Of a DNA stretch of 6,647 nt, positions 1 to 6,209 are shown piece by piece; within the stretch, counting starts at the first letter, position 1, and every line of letters begins with the position of its first letter. A program made the translations under genes and the position numbers. The DNA is from Thermoplasmata archaeon (GTDB lineage Archaea; Thermoplasmatota; Thermoplasmata; Lutacidiplasmatales; UBA184). The notes under the pieces are model-generated. The model was not told the DNA's origin and made no database searches. It saw only the letters and a list, made by a program, of their open reading frames with translations. The stretch covers positions 1 through 6,647 of the forward strand of contig JASHYQ010000149.1 in the NCBI GenBank assembly GCA_030042955.1, in the 5' to 3' direction.

Positions 1-632
1 TGGACCCCGAACTCCCGGGCGATCTGGGCCGCGATCCCGCCGGCGAGGTGGGTCAGCTTGACCGTGCTCGAGACGGTCAGCCCGCCGCGGTCCGAACGCT
101 GGACGACCACCCGGGGTGGCCGCTGGTTGATCCGGACCCCGGCGCCCTCGAGCTCTTCCTGGAGGGCGCGCAGGTTGGTGTGCTCCGGGTCGATGAGGAA
201 GAGGATCAGGTCGACGGATCGCACGACCGAGAGCACTTCGCGACCTCGACCACGACCCTTGGCCGCGCCGGGGACGAGGCCGGGCATGTCCAGGAGCTGG
301 ATCGACGCCCCCGCCCAGCGGAGCATGCCGGGAATGATCGTGAGCGTGGTGAAGTCGTAGGCAGCGGTCTCGCTCTCCGCCGCGGTGAGGCTGTTGAGCA
401 GGGTGGATTTCCCGACGGACGGATACCCGACGAGCCCGACGGTCGCGTGGCCGCTCTTCCGGACCCCGTACCCGACCCCCCCGCCCTTCCCCTTCGCGCG
501 GGTCTCTCGTTCCAACCGGAGGACGGCGAGCTTGGCCTTGAGCCGGCCGATGTGCAGCTGGGTCGCCTTGTTGTAGGGGGTGCGACGGATCTCGTCCTCG
601 ACCTCCGTGATGTGCTCTTCGAGGGACGACAT
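1..632 (-). CDS. drg: Drg-family (OBG-like) GTPase, N-terminal part; C-terminus off the left edge
   Basis: The 210 visible codons read as the N-terminal half of a developmentally regulated GTP-binding protein (Drg/Rbg), a translation-associated cytosolic GTPase of archaea and eukaryotes. The protein starts at ATG 632-630 with MSSLEEHITEVEDEIRRTPY, followed by NKATQ, the typical Drg N-terminal helix. A basic Gly-rich loop (residues 46-56) and VRKSGHATV lead into the G1 P-loop GYPSVGKS (69-76). The Drg-type switch I segment YDFTTLT is at 92-98 and the G3 motif DMPG at 115-118, followed by the Gly/Arg-rich G-R-G-R-G-R segment typical of the family. Known Drg proteins are about 365 residues, so the G4 NKxD motif and the TGS domain should lie beyond position 1. 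A seven-C run near 476-482 falls in the Gly-rich loop and the frame reads through it cleanly. The gene is divergent from the ATPase at 736. The family call is firm; a specific ribosome-linked role is inferred from homologs. Confidence 0.95.
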   Translation of the reverse strand, partial: MSSLEEHITEVEDEIRRTPYNKATQLHIGRLKAKLAVLRLERETRAKGKGGGVGYGVRKSGHATVGLVGYPSVGKSTLLNSLTAAESETAAYDFTTLTIIPGMLRWAGASIQLLDMPGLVPGAAKGRGRGREVLSVVRSVDLILFLIDPEHTNLRALQEELEGAGVRINQRPPRVVVQRSDRGGLTVSSTVKLTHLAGGIAAQIAREFGV

Positions 633-735
633 CGCCGACGGGTCCAGGACCCTCTTGGGGGGGCACCCCGGTACTTGAGTCTGGCGAGAGGCAGGTTTCA
701 GCCACCATCGCCACGGAAACGGGGGAACGACCCCG
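633..735. promoter_or_regulatory. Divergent intergenic region between drg and the VirD4/HerA-like ATPase gene
   Basis: These 103 bp separate two divergently oriented genes and must hold promoters for both if each is transcribed on its own. AT-richer patches occur around 671-680 (gtacttgagt) and 694-700 (gtttca), but neither is a convincing archaeal TATA box at the usual distance from either start codon. A run of seven G residues lies around 657-663. An in-frame TGA at 676-678 bounds how far upstream the plus-strand gene can extend. The region is supported by its position; no exact promoter is claimed. Confidence 0.35.
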
Positions 736-3132
736 GTGGGCTTCGGTGGCGTGCCGTCGTCCGAGGCCGGACAAGCAACGGCGGTGGCGAGCTGGCGATT
801 CGTCCCCCGTCCGGAGCGGGGAGTCCCGGCGCCGGAAGAGCTCGCCTTCCGCTCGAGCCTGACGAGCGCGCTGCGGGCCGGCCAGGGCCTGGGGGTCGAG
901 GTCGGGGTCTCGGTCGGCTCCGGCCCCGACCCCCCGCTCACGGCGTGGGCCAGCACCCCGCAGTCGGCCCGGTGGATGACCCGGGTCCTTGCCCCGGTTT
1001 ACGGGGCCCACCAGTGGGTTCCTTCTACCCGTCCCAGAACGGTGGATTGCCATGCGCCGTCGCGGCGGACGGCACGGCGCCTCGCGCCGTGGCCGGAGAT
1101 GGTGGGCTCCTCGACCGCCGGAAGCGGTGTGCTCGACGCACTGGTGGTCGTCCTCAGCGCGTTGCCGCCGGGGGTGAGCCTTGCGTGGTCGTGGCGGTCG
1201 GTTCCCCTCGGCCGTCCGCGCCTGTGGAAGGGGTCTTCCCCGGTCTCCGCTGTCGCATCGCCCCCGACCCGCGTCCCCTCGGGCTCGGTCCCCCTCCCGG
1301 AGCGTCGGGTCGACCCCGCGACCCTCTCCACGCAGCGCCCGTTGTTCGGGCGACTTCAAATGACCCTCGACTTCGGGTGGGAGAGCCCTGCGCTCGGTCA
1401 GGAACGCCGGGTGGCGAGCGCCCTCGAAGCAGCGACGGCATCCGAGCGGGGGAATCGGCTGGTCTTTCGTCCCTCGCGCGGGACGCTCGGGCGCCGCCTG
1501 GTGCGCGATGGCGGGATCTGGCTCTCGGTCGAGGAGTGGGAGCGCTTCTGGCCACGGCCATGGTGCGCCGCGCTCGGCGAGCCGGAGGAGCCGTCCGGCA
1601 GGACCTGGGTCCTACCGTTAGGTCGGACCGGAACCGGCGCTGTCGTGGGCCCTCAAATCGAGCCGAGGCAGGGGCGCCATCTCGCGGTGCTCGGGGAGAC
1701 GGGCATGGGAAAGAGCTCCTTGCTGGTCGCGGTCGCCCATCGAGCGTTCCGGGAGGGAGGGGGAGTCGTCTTCGACCCGCTCGGAGAGACGGCTCGTTCT
1801 CTCCGGGAGGAACTCCCTCCCGAGGTCCGGCGGCGGGTGGTGTGGATCGCCCCGGAGGCTGGCGCGGTCGGCGTGAACGCGCTCGAAGGGGTCGGGGCCG
1901 GGTCCGAGAGCGACCCGATCCGTTCCGAACGCCGGCTGAACGACCTCGTCCACGCGCTGCGGAGGGTCCGCTCCGGACGGTACGAGGAGTCCTCGTACTG
2001 GGGCCCTCGGCTCGAGGAGATGGTGACGCGTGCCCTCCGCGCGGCCGCCGCCCTGCCTCGAGGGACCCTCGCGGACGCGCATACCTTACTCGCGACCTCG
2101 GCCCGCCTCGGTCGACCGATTCCCGACTCGGCCATCGAAGCCGTGCGCGAACTGGCCGACCGGATCCGGGAGCGACCCGAGGACGCGGACGGCGCGCGGC
2201 GCCTCCTCCACGAGGTGGTGCGCAGCCCGGTGCTCCTCCGCATGCTCTGCGAGCCGGAGCCACGGCGGAGCACTCGGGACCTGGTGGCCCCCGGGCGAGT
2301 CGTGCTCATCTCGGGGGACGCGGCGGTCGTCGGGGAGGCGACCGCGCGCTACCTCCTCTCGGTCTACCTCGCCCTCGTCTGGTCCGAGCTATTGGCCCGC
2401 GAGGGTGGCCCGAAGACGTTCGTGGTCCTGGACGAGGCGCAGTGGTTCTCGCACGAGAGCCTCGGCGAGATGCTCCGCCTCGGTCGGCGCCGCAACGTGC
2501 ACGTACTCCTCGCGACCCAGGCCGTGGGGTCGCTGCCCACCGGGGTGGGGGAGGCGGTCTGGACCAACGTCTCCGATTTTGTTGCGTTCCGGGGCTCCCC
2601 CGGAGAAGCCCGAGAGTTCTCCCGGGCGAGCCGAAGCGTGTCGGCGGAGGAACTCCTCGCGCTCCCTCGCGGGAGCGCCGCGGTCCTTCTTGGGAAGGGA
2701 CATGTCGTTCGGTGGGTCCGAACCGCGCGGCGCCCGGCGTTCGCGTCATCCCCTCCTGCGCACGAAATCCGGGGGTCGGACAGCCCGCCCCCGGCCACCC
2801 AGGAGGGGGTCCCGACCGACGGAGCTGGTTCTGGGCAGAGGGACCCCGACCCGGCAGCCGGTGTGCTGGCCGCGCTGGTGCGGCGGGCCGCCCGTCTCGA
2901 CGTTGGTGTGGCCCTCGTCGTGACCCTGGAGGAGCTGCGCCAGGAGGTCGACCCGACCGGAGAGGGGGTGCGTAGGGCCGGCTCGATGCTCGGCCGGCTA
3001 GGCCTTCTCACGCGGAGCGACTCGGGCCTGACGGGAGCCCGATGGACTATCGCTCCGGAACACCTCGCCGGACTTCGGAGCGTCGCGTTCCCGGCCTCGC
3101 CCGGGCCTTCCCCCCCGCCACAACCCTCTTAG
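736..3132 (+). CDS. VirD4/TraG/HerA-superfamily ATPase with C-terminal winged-helix-like domain
   Basis: This 798-residue protein looks like a DNA-translocase-type ATPase of the HerA/FtsK superfamily, closest in layout to archaeal VirD4/TraG-like proteins. Residues about 20-260 form a family-like N-terminal domain without obvious membrane segments. The Walker A motif GETGMGKSS is at 320-328 after RHLAVL. A helical insertion contains WGPRLEEM (422-429), a hallmark of TraG-like proteins, then RVVLISGD (521-528). Walker B is FVVLDEAQW (562-570, D566/E567), and the polar sensor-like LLATQ is at 591-595. A Pro/Ser/Gly-rich linker (about 669-706) leads to about 80 residues with winged-helix character (707-785) and a Pro-rich tail. 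The start chosen is GTG 736, the first start after an in-frame TGA at 676; GTG 784 (residue 17) is a real alternative, because similarity to folded protein begins near there. No relaxase, pilus gene, nurA or mre11/rad50 is nearby, so conjugation or end-resection roles are unproven. The superfamily is sure; the subfamily is less so. Confidence 0.85.
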   Translation: MGFGGVPSSEAGQATAVASWRFVPRPERGVPAPEELAFRSSLTSALRAGQGLGVEVGVSVGSGPDPPLTAWASTPQSARWMTRVLAPVYGAHQWVPSTRPRTVDCHAPSRRTARRLAPWPEMVGSSTAGSGVLDALVVVLSALPPGVSLAWSWRSVPLGRPRLWKGSSPVSAVASPPTRVPSGSVPLPERRVDPATLSTQRPLFGRLQMTLDFGWESPALGQERRVASALEAATASERGNRLVFRPSRGTLGRRLVRDGGIWLSVEEWERFWPRPWCAALGEPEEPSGRTWVLPLGRTGTGAVVGPQIEPRQGRHLAVLGETGMGKSSLLVAVAHRAFREGGGVVFDPLGETARSLREELPPEVRRRVVWIAPEAGAVGVNALEGVGAGSESDPIRSERRLNDLVHALRRVRSGRYEESSYWGPRLEEMVTRALRAAAALPRGTLADAHTLLATSARLGRPIPDSAIEAVRELADRIRERPEDADGARRLLHEVVRSPVLLRMLCEPEPRRSTRDLVAPGRVVLISGDAAVVGEATARYLLSVYLALVWSELLAREGGPKTFVVLDEAQWFSHESLGEMLRLGRRRNVHVLLATQAVGSLPTGVGEAVWTNVSDFVAFRGSPGEAREFSRASRSVSAEELLALPRGSAAVLLGKGHVVRWVRTARRPAFASSPPAHEIRGSDSPPPATQEGVPTDGAGSGQRDPDPAAGVLAALVRRAARLDVGVALVVTLEELRQEVDPTGEGVRRAGSMLGRLGLLTRSDSGLTGARWTIAPEHLAGLRSVAFPASPGPSPPPQPS

Positions 3133-3155
3133 TCTCAAGGGCGCTCGTTTTACCG
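3121..3155 (+). promoter_or_regulatory. Possible TATA-type promoter for the KaiC-like gene block
   Basis: The element caaccctcttag (3121-3132) overlaps the TAG stop of the upstream ATPase gene. Its TTA is centred about 26 bp before ATG 3156, the distance expected for an archaeal box A in front of a leaderless transcript. No Shine-Dalgarno sequence precedes ATG 3156 (ctcgttttaccg), which fits leaderless translation. The CAACC-plus-TTA pattern recurs upstream of the PAC2 gene at 5357. The match to the box A consensus is partial, so this is a suggestion only; the gene could instead be read through from upstream. Confidence 0.35.
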
Positions 3156-3980
3156 ATGGAGGCTCCGCCGGAGGCCGTTCCCGAGGTCCCTGCCCCCGCC
3201 GTTGCCCCGTCGAGCGGCGGGCTGATGGCCCCCGCGACGGTGCTCGGCCGCTGCCCGACGGGGATTGAGGGCCTCGACAACGTGCTCTATGGGGGAATCC
3301 CCCGCGGGAACATGGTCCTCGTCGCGGGGAGTGTCGGGACCGGGAAGACCACGCTCTGTCTCGAGTTCCTGGTACGGGGCGCGGAGCGCGGCGAGCGCTC
3401 CCTGTTCGTCTCCGTGACGGAGTCCTCGGACAAGCTCATCCAGAACCTCTCCACCTTCGAGTTCTTCCGCACGGACCTCGTCACCAACGGCTCCCTCGTC
3501 TTCGTCGACCTGCCCGTGCTGTACGACCGCCTCGGGCTCGAGCACGAGGAGCTCACGCCGGACGAGATCGCCATCCTGATCCGGACGCTCCGTGACATGG
3601 TCCGGACCCTCGGCGTCAAGCGCCTTGTCCTCGACAGTCTCACGTCGGTCTGCTACCGGATCCGCCGCGATGAGCGGATCCGCGACTTCATGCTCCGACT
3701 GGGCCAGGAGATGAACGACGTCGGCTGCACCTCGCTGCTCGTCTCGGAGATCGGACCCACGCCCGGTCGGTATTCGCTCCACGGCGTCGAGGAGGCGATC
3801 GTGGACGGGGTCTTGCTCCTTCGGAATGCCCGTCGCCAGGGCGACATCCTCCGGGTCCTCCAGGTCATCAAGATGCGGGGGACCTCGCACTCCCAGGCCC
3901 AGTACGTGATCGAGCTGACGCCGATCGGGATGTTGCTCGCCCCGCACCTGAAGGGCGGCCGAGCCGAGGATGGGACCTAG
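3156..3980 (+). CDS. KaiC-like RecA-superfamily ATPase (intact P-loop)
   Basis: This 274-residue single-domain KaiC-like ATPase belongs to the archaeal group that also includes FlaH/ArlH-like and Rad55-like proteins. After a Pro/Ala-rich 23-residue leader come CPTGIEGLDNVLYGGIPRG, the classic KaiC entry segment, and Walker A GSVGTGKT (58-65, K64). FVSVTESSDKL follows (84-94), where the KaiC catalytic Glu pair would fall; here it reads T88-E89, so one of the two Glu appears replaced. Walker B is RLVLDSLTS (156-164, D160). The C-terminal VIKMRGTSH signature, typical of KaiC-like domains, is present. Only one RecA domain exists, unlike the two of cyanobacterial KaiC. ATG 3156 was chosen because it follows the upstream stop by 23 bp with a TATA-like element at -26; ATG 3225 (residue 24) is possible. 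It leads a tight three-gene block. ATP binding is very likely; the regulated process is unknown. Confidence 0.9.
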   Translation: MEAPPEAVPEVPAPAVAPSSGGLMAPATVLGRCPTGIEGLDNVLYGGIPRGNMVLVAGSVGTGKTTLCLEFLVRGAERGERSLFVSVTESSDKLIQNLSTFEFFRTDLVTNGSLVFVDLPVLYDRLGLEHEELTPDEIAILIRTLRDMVRTLGVKRLVLDSLTSVCYRIRRDERIRDFMLRLGQEMNDVGCTSLLVSEIGPTPGRYSLHGVEEAIVDGVLLLRNARRQGDILRVLQVIKMRGTSHSQAQYVIELTPIGMLLAPHLKGGRAEDGT

Positions 3981-3983
3981 CCC

Positions 3984-4565
3984 GTGCCGATCGACATCGG
4001 GGAGCGACTGCGGTCACTGCCGGGAGGCAGCGCCGTTACGCTCAAGCTCGACCCCCGGGAGTACGCGGACCACTACTTCGCGGTGCTGAACGCCACGCTC
4101 CGCGACGTCGGCAGCGAGACCGACGCCCATACGATCTACGTCGCGGTCACGAACCCCGCCTCGTTCGTCTGGGGTCTCGCCCAGGCCCTGGACGTGCCCG
4201 AGGACCGGATCTCGTTCGTGGACGCCATCAGCCATATCATGATGAACTACGGGAATCCGCTCCACAACGCGACCTACGTCGAGAGCCCGCGCTCCCTGGA
4301 GGCCATCATGCTCCGGGTGGAGTACCTGCTGCGGAAGTTCCCGCACCCGCGCTCGATCGTCGTGATCGACAGCGTGAACTCGCTCGCGATCCACAATCCC
4401 CCCGACCTCCTGTCGGAGTTCTTCCACATCCTCATCAACACCCTGAAGACGCGAGAGGTGCTGACCGTGGTCCTCGAGACCTCGGACGAGGAAGCGTCGA
4501 GCGTGGAGACGATGTTGAACCTCGTCGTGGACGAGACGATCGACGTCGCCCGGGCGGGGTCATGA
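3984..4565 (+). CDS. RecA/KaiC-like protein lacking a P-loop (putative pseudo-ATPase)
   Basis: This 193-residue protein has the strand-helix order of a KaiC/RecA fold but no nucleotide-binding loop. Where KaiC has GxxGxGKT, it reads GGSAVTLKLDPREYADHYFA (14-33), with no GK[ST]. Downstream elements remain recognisable: TIYVAVTNPASFVWGL (50-65), RISFVDAIS (75-83), NATYVESPRSLEAI (95-108) and the Walker-B-like strand SIVVIDSVNSLAIHN (124-138, D129). I associate this pattern (NP, FVDAIS, ESPxSL, VIDSxNSL) with archaeal KaiC-like proteins of unassigned function; that link is from memory and is not tested here. GTG 3984 begins 3 bp after the preceding stop, and the TGA overlaps the next ATG as ATGA, so translational coupling on both sides is likely. 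It may act as a binding partner or regulator of the active KaiC-like protein; that is inference. No membrane segments are seen. Confidence 0.8.
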   Translation: MPIDIGERLRSLPGGSAVTLKLDPREYADHYFAVLNATLRDVGSETDAHTIYVAVTNPASFVWGLAQALDVPEDRISFVDAISHIMMNYGNPLHNATYVESPRSLEAIMLRVEYLLRKFPHPRSIVVIDSVNSLAIHNPPDLLSEFFHILINTLKTREVLTVVLETSDEEASSVETMLNLVVDETIDVARAGS

Positions 4566-5353
4566 GCTTGACCGACTCCAACCGCATCTTTGGCATCCCC
4601 GAGATCGACGAGCCGATCGCGACCGCTCTGCCTCCCGGCTGGTTCGCGGTGCTCTCCGGTTCGTCGGCCTCGGGCGCGCCACTGCTCGCGAAGCAGTTCG
4701 CCCACGCCGGTGTCGGGACCGTGCCGGTCCTGTTCTATACGACCTACGAGCGGACGATGGACGTCAAGCAGGTCTTCGAGGATTTCGGGTGGGACCCCTC
4801 CGCCATCCAGATCGTTAACCTTGCGGACGAGTACTACGAGCGGGTCCTGGTCCGCGGGCTCGAGGTCGCGACGGCGCGGGAGCGGGGGCTCTCGCTCAGC
4901 CAGCTCACCGCCGAGTCGCCGGTCGACCACATCGGCTCCGCGTTCAGCCTCACGAGCCGGATGCTGAGCGACCTCGCGGCGATCGACACGCCGTTCCGCT
5001 TGGTCCTCGACTCGGTCGACTTCTTCTTCGAGGTGCTCAACCCGGCGGACGTGACGACGGTCGCCCGGCAGATCCGCTACCGATGCCAGACGATCGGGGG
5101 CCACGCGATGCTCGCGGTGCACTCGCGCGCCCACGACCCCCGGATCGTCGGAGCCCTCGAGGACCTCGCCGACGTCGTGGTCGACCTGAAGGCGACCCCC
5201 CACGGGCGAGGGTACGAGCACACGCTCTACGTCGAGAAGGTACGGAACCGGCCCGACCTCCAGCGCATCGCCCGCGCGCGGGTCACCGAGGCGGGCTGGC
5301 AGGTCGACGAGCGGGACGAGCCTCCCGCCGTACACTCGCCTACTCCGCCGTAA
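4562..5353 (+). CDS. KaiC-like protein with degenerate Walker A (putative pseudo-ATPase)
   Basis: This 263-residue protein is a recognisable KaiC-like paralog: IFGIPEIDEPIATALPPGW (9-27) matches the KaiC entry segment (GIxxLDexl..lPxG). The P-loop position reads GSSASGAP (33-40), where G, K and T of GxxGxGKT are replaced by A36, A39 and P40, so normal phosphate binding should be lost. The following strand and turn VLFYTTYERTMD correspond to the KaiC strand that carries the catalytic Glu. The Walker-B-like strand FRLVLDSVDFFFE spans 145-157 (D150). Near the C-terminus VEKVRNRPDL sits where KaiC-like proteins have KMRGTxH. Its ATG overlaps the preceding TGA by 4 bp, and a G-rich stretch (gggcggggt) just upstream may serve as ribosome binding site. 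It ends 48 bp before the PAC2 gene. The degenerate motif sits in clean coding sequence without frame damage, so it looks like a maintained gene. Function unknown. Confidence 0.85.
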   Translation: MSLTDSNRIFGIPEIDEPIATALPPGWFAVLSGSSASGAPLLAKQFAHAGVGTVPVLFYTTYERTMDVKQVFEDFGWDPSAIQIVNLADEYYERVLVRGLEVATARERGLSLSQLTAESPVDHIGSAFSLTSRMLSDLAAIDTPFRLVLDSVDFFFEVLNPADVTTVARQIRYRCQTIGGHAMLAVHSRAHDPRIVGALEDLADVVVDLKATPHGRGYEHTLYVEKVRNRPDLQRIARARVTEAGWQVDERDEPPAVHSPTPP

Positions 5354-5401
5354 CCGCAACCTTATCGCCCCCGCCCGGCTGCCGCGGAGCGAGGGGAGAG
5401 C
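5354..5401 (+). promoter_or_regulatory. Putative TATA box and Shine-Dalgarno sequence for the PAC2 gene
   Basis: Directly after the TAA at 5351-5353, the sequence caaccttatcg (5357-5367) resembles an archaeal box A. A start of transcription about 25 bp downstream would fall near 5388, leaving a short leader that contains the purine-rich gaggggagag (5391-5400), a good ribosome binding site 1-10 bp before ATG 5402. The rest of the gap is GC-rich. This suggests the PAC2 gene has its own promoter despite being only 48 bp from the KaiC-like block. Read from sequence and spacing only. Confidence 0.5.
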
Positions 5402-6187
5402 ATGGAGGACGTCGTCATCCGTCCGCTCGAGAAGGTCCAGCTCCGGAACCCGATCCTGGTCGAGGGCCTGCCGGGCGTCGGCAATGTCGGGAAGCTGGCG
5501 GCCGACTACCTGCGCGACCAGTTGCCGGCGAAGCCGCTCGCGACGATCTTCTCCAAGTTCTTCCCCCCGCAGGTGTACGTCAACGAGGACGGGATCATCC
5601 GCCTCGTCTCCAACGAGATCTCGTACTGGAGGTCGCCGAAGCCGGACGGCCGGGACCTCCTCGTGCTCGGGGGGGACTACCAGGGGATCTCCCCCGAAGG
5701 TCAGTACGAGATCACGGAGCGCGTGCTCGACTTTTGCGCAAAGCTCGGCGTGACCGAGGTCTACACGCTCGCGGGATTCGCCCAGGGCAAGGTGGTCGAA
5801 TCACCGCGGGTCTTGGGAGCGGCCACGAGCCCGGCCCGTGTCGAGGTGATGAAGCGGTACGGCGTCGTCTTCTCCCGCAACGACCCGGGCGGCGGGTTGA
5901 TCGGCGCCAGCGGGCTCTTCCTCGGTCTTGGACGGATGTTCCAGATGGAGGGCGTCTGCCTCATGGGGGAGACGAGCGGGTATTTCGTCGACCCCCGCAG
6001 CGCGGAGGCGGTCCTGAAGGTCCTCGTTCATGCCATCGGGATCGACCTCGACTTTACCGCGCTCGAGGCGAAGGCCCAGGAAATCGACCGGATCGCCCAC
6101 AAGGTCCAGGAAGCCGAGCAGCGCTCCTCCGAGGGGGTGCCTAGCGGGCCGTCGGCCCCCCGGGACGACCTCGGCTACATCGGCTGA
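5402..6187 (+). CDS. PAC2-family protein (proteasome assembly chaperone-like, COG2047 type)
   Basis: This 261-residue protein belongs to the PAC2 superfamily, whose archaeal members include the PbaA/PbaB proteins related to eukaryotic proteasome assembly chaperones. Hallmarks in order are VEGLPGVGNVGKLAADYL (20-37), the strand ATIFSKFFPPQVYV, LVLGGDYQGISPEGQYEI, the loop YTLAGFAQGK, the Gly-rich GGGLIGASGLFLGLG and LMGETSGYF. The Gly-rich GLPGVGNVGK looks like a P-loop but is the PAC2 signature and not a nucleotide site. A charged helix (about 217-238) with coiled-coil tendency precedes a flexible Ser/Pro/Gly segment and the tail DDLGYIG. Some proteasome-binding chaperones and ATPases end in HbYX; here Tyr is third from the end but preceded by Gly, so it is only a near match. 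ATG 5402 is supported by a Shine-Dalgarno sequence. Proteasome subunits are not nearby, so the actual client is unproven. Family call is firm. Confidence 0.92.
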   Translation: MEDVVIRPLEKVQLRNPILVEGLPGVGNVGKLAADYLRDQLPAKPLATIFSKFFPPQVYVNEDGIIRLVSNEISYWRSPKPDGRDLLVLGGDYQGISPEGQYEITERVLDFCAKLGVTEVYTLAGFAQGKVVESPRVLGAATSPARVEVMKRYGVVFSRNDPGGGLIGASGLFLGLGRMFQMEGVCLMGETSGYFVDPRSAEAVLKVLVHAIGIDLDFTALEAKAQEIDRIAHKVQEAEQRSSEGVPSGPSAPRDDLGYIG

Positions 6188-6209
6188 GCCCGCCTCCGGG
6201 TCCCGGTCG

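Noticed and set aside
1154..2309. Long minus-strand open frames opposite the VirD4/HerA-like gene
   Set aside because: They are Arg/Pro/Ser-rich shadows of the plus-strand gene, which carries all the recognisable Walker and TraG-like motifs.
2659..2678. Perfect inverted repeat gcgctccc-tcgc-gggagcgc
   Set aside because: It lies inside the ATPase coding sequence (around ALPRGSAA), has no T-run, and such hairpins arise by chance at this GC content.
48..2975. A 975-codon open frame on the plus strand overlapping both drg and the ATPase gene
   Set aside because: It is antisense to drg and out of frame with the ATPase; its product is Arg/Gly/Pro-rich with no family motif, as expected for stop-poor frames in very GC-rich DNA.
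736..3132. A HerA-NurA end-resection operon
   Set aside because: No nurA, mre11 or rad50 is in the window, and the WGPRLEE segment and helical insertion fit VirD4/TraG-like proteins better than classic HerA.
3156..5353. A circadian clock operon of the KaiABC type
   Set aside because: There is no KaiA or KaiB-like gene, the active protein has one RecA domain and not two, and archaeal KaiC-like proteins serve many other roles.
4274..5359. A 361-codon minus-strand open frame opposite the KaiC-like genes
   Set aside because: It has no recognisable motif, and the opposite strand has two well-supported, coupled genes.
5465..5494. GLPGVGNVGK in the PAC2 protein as a nucleotide-binding P-loop
   Set aside because: This is the standard PAC2-family signature; the rest of the protein matches PAC2 and lacks a Walker B motif.
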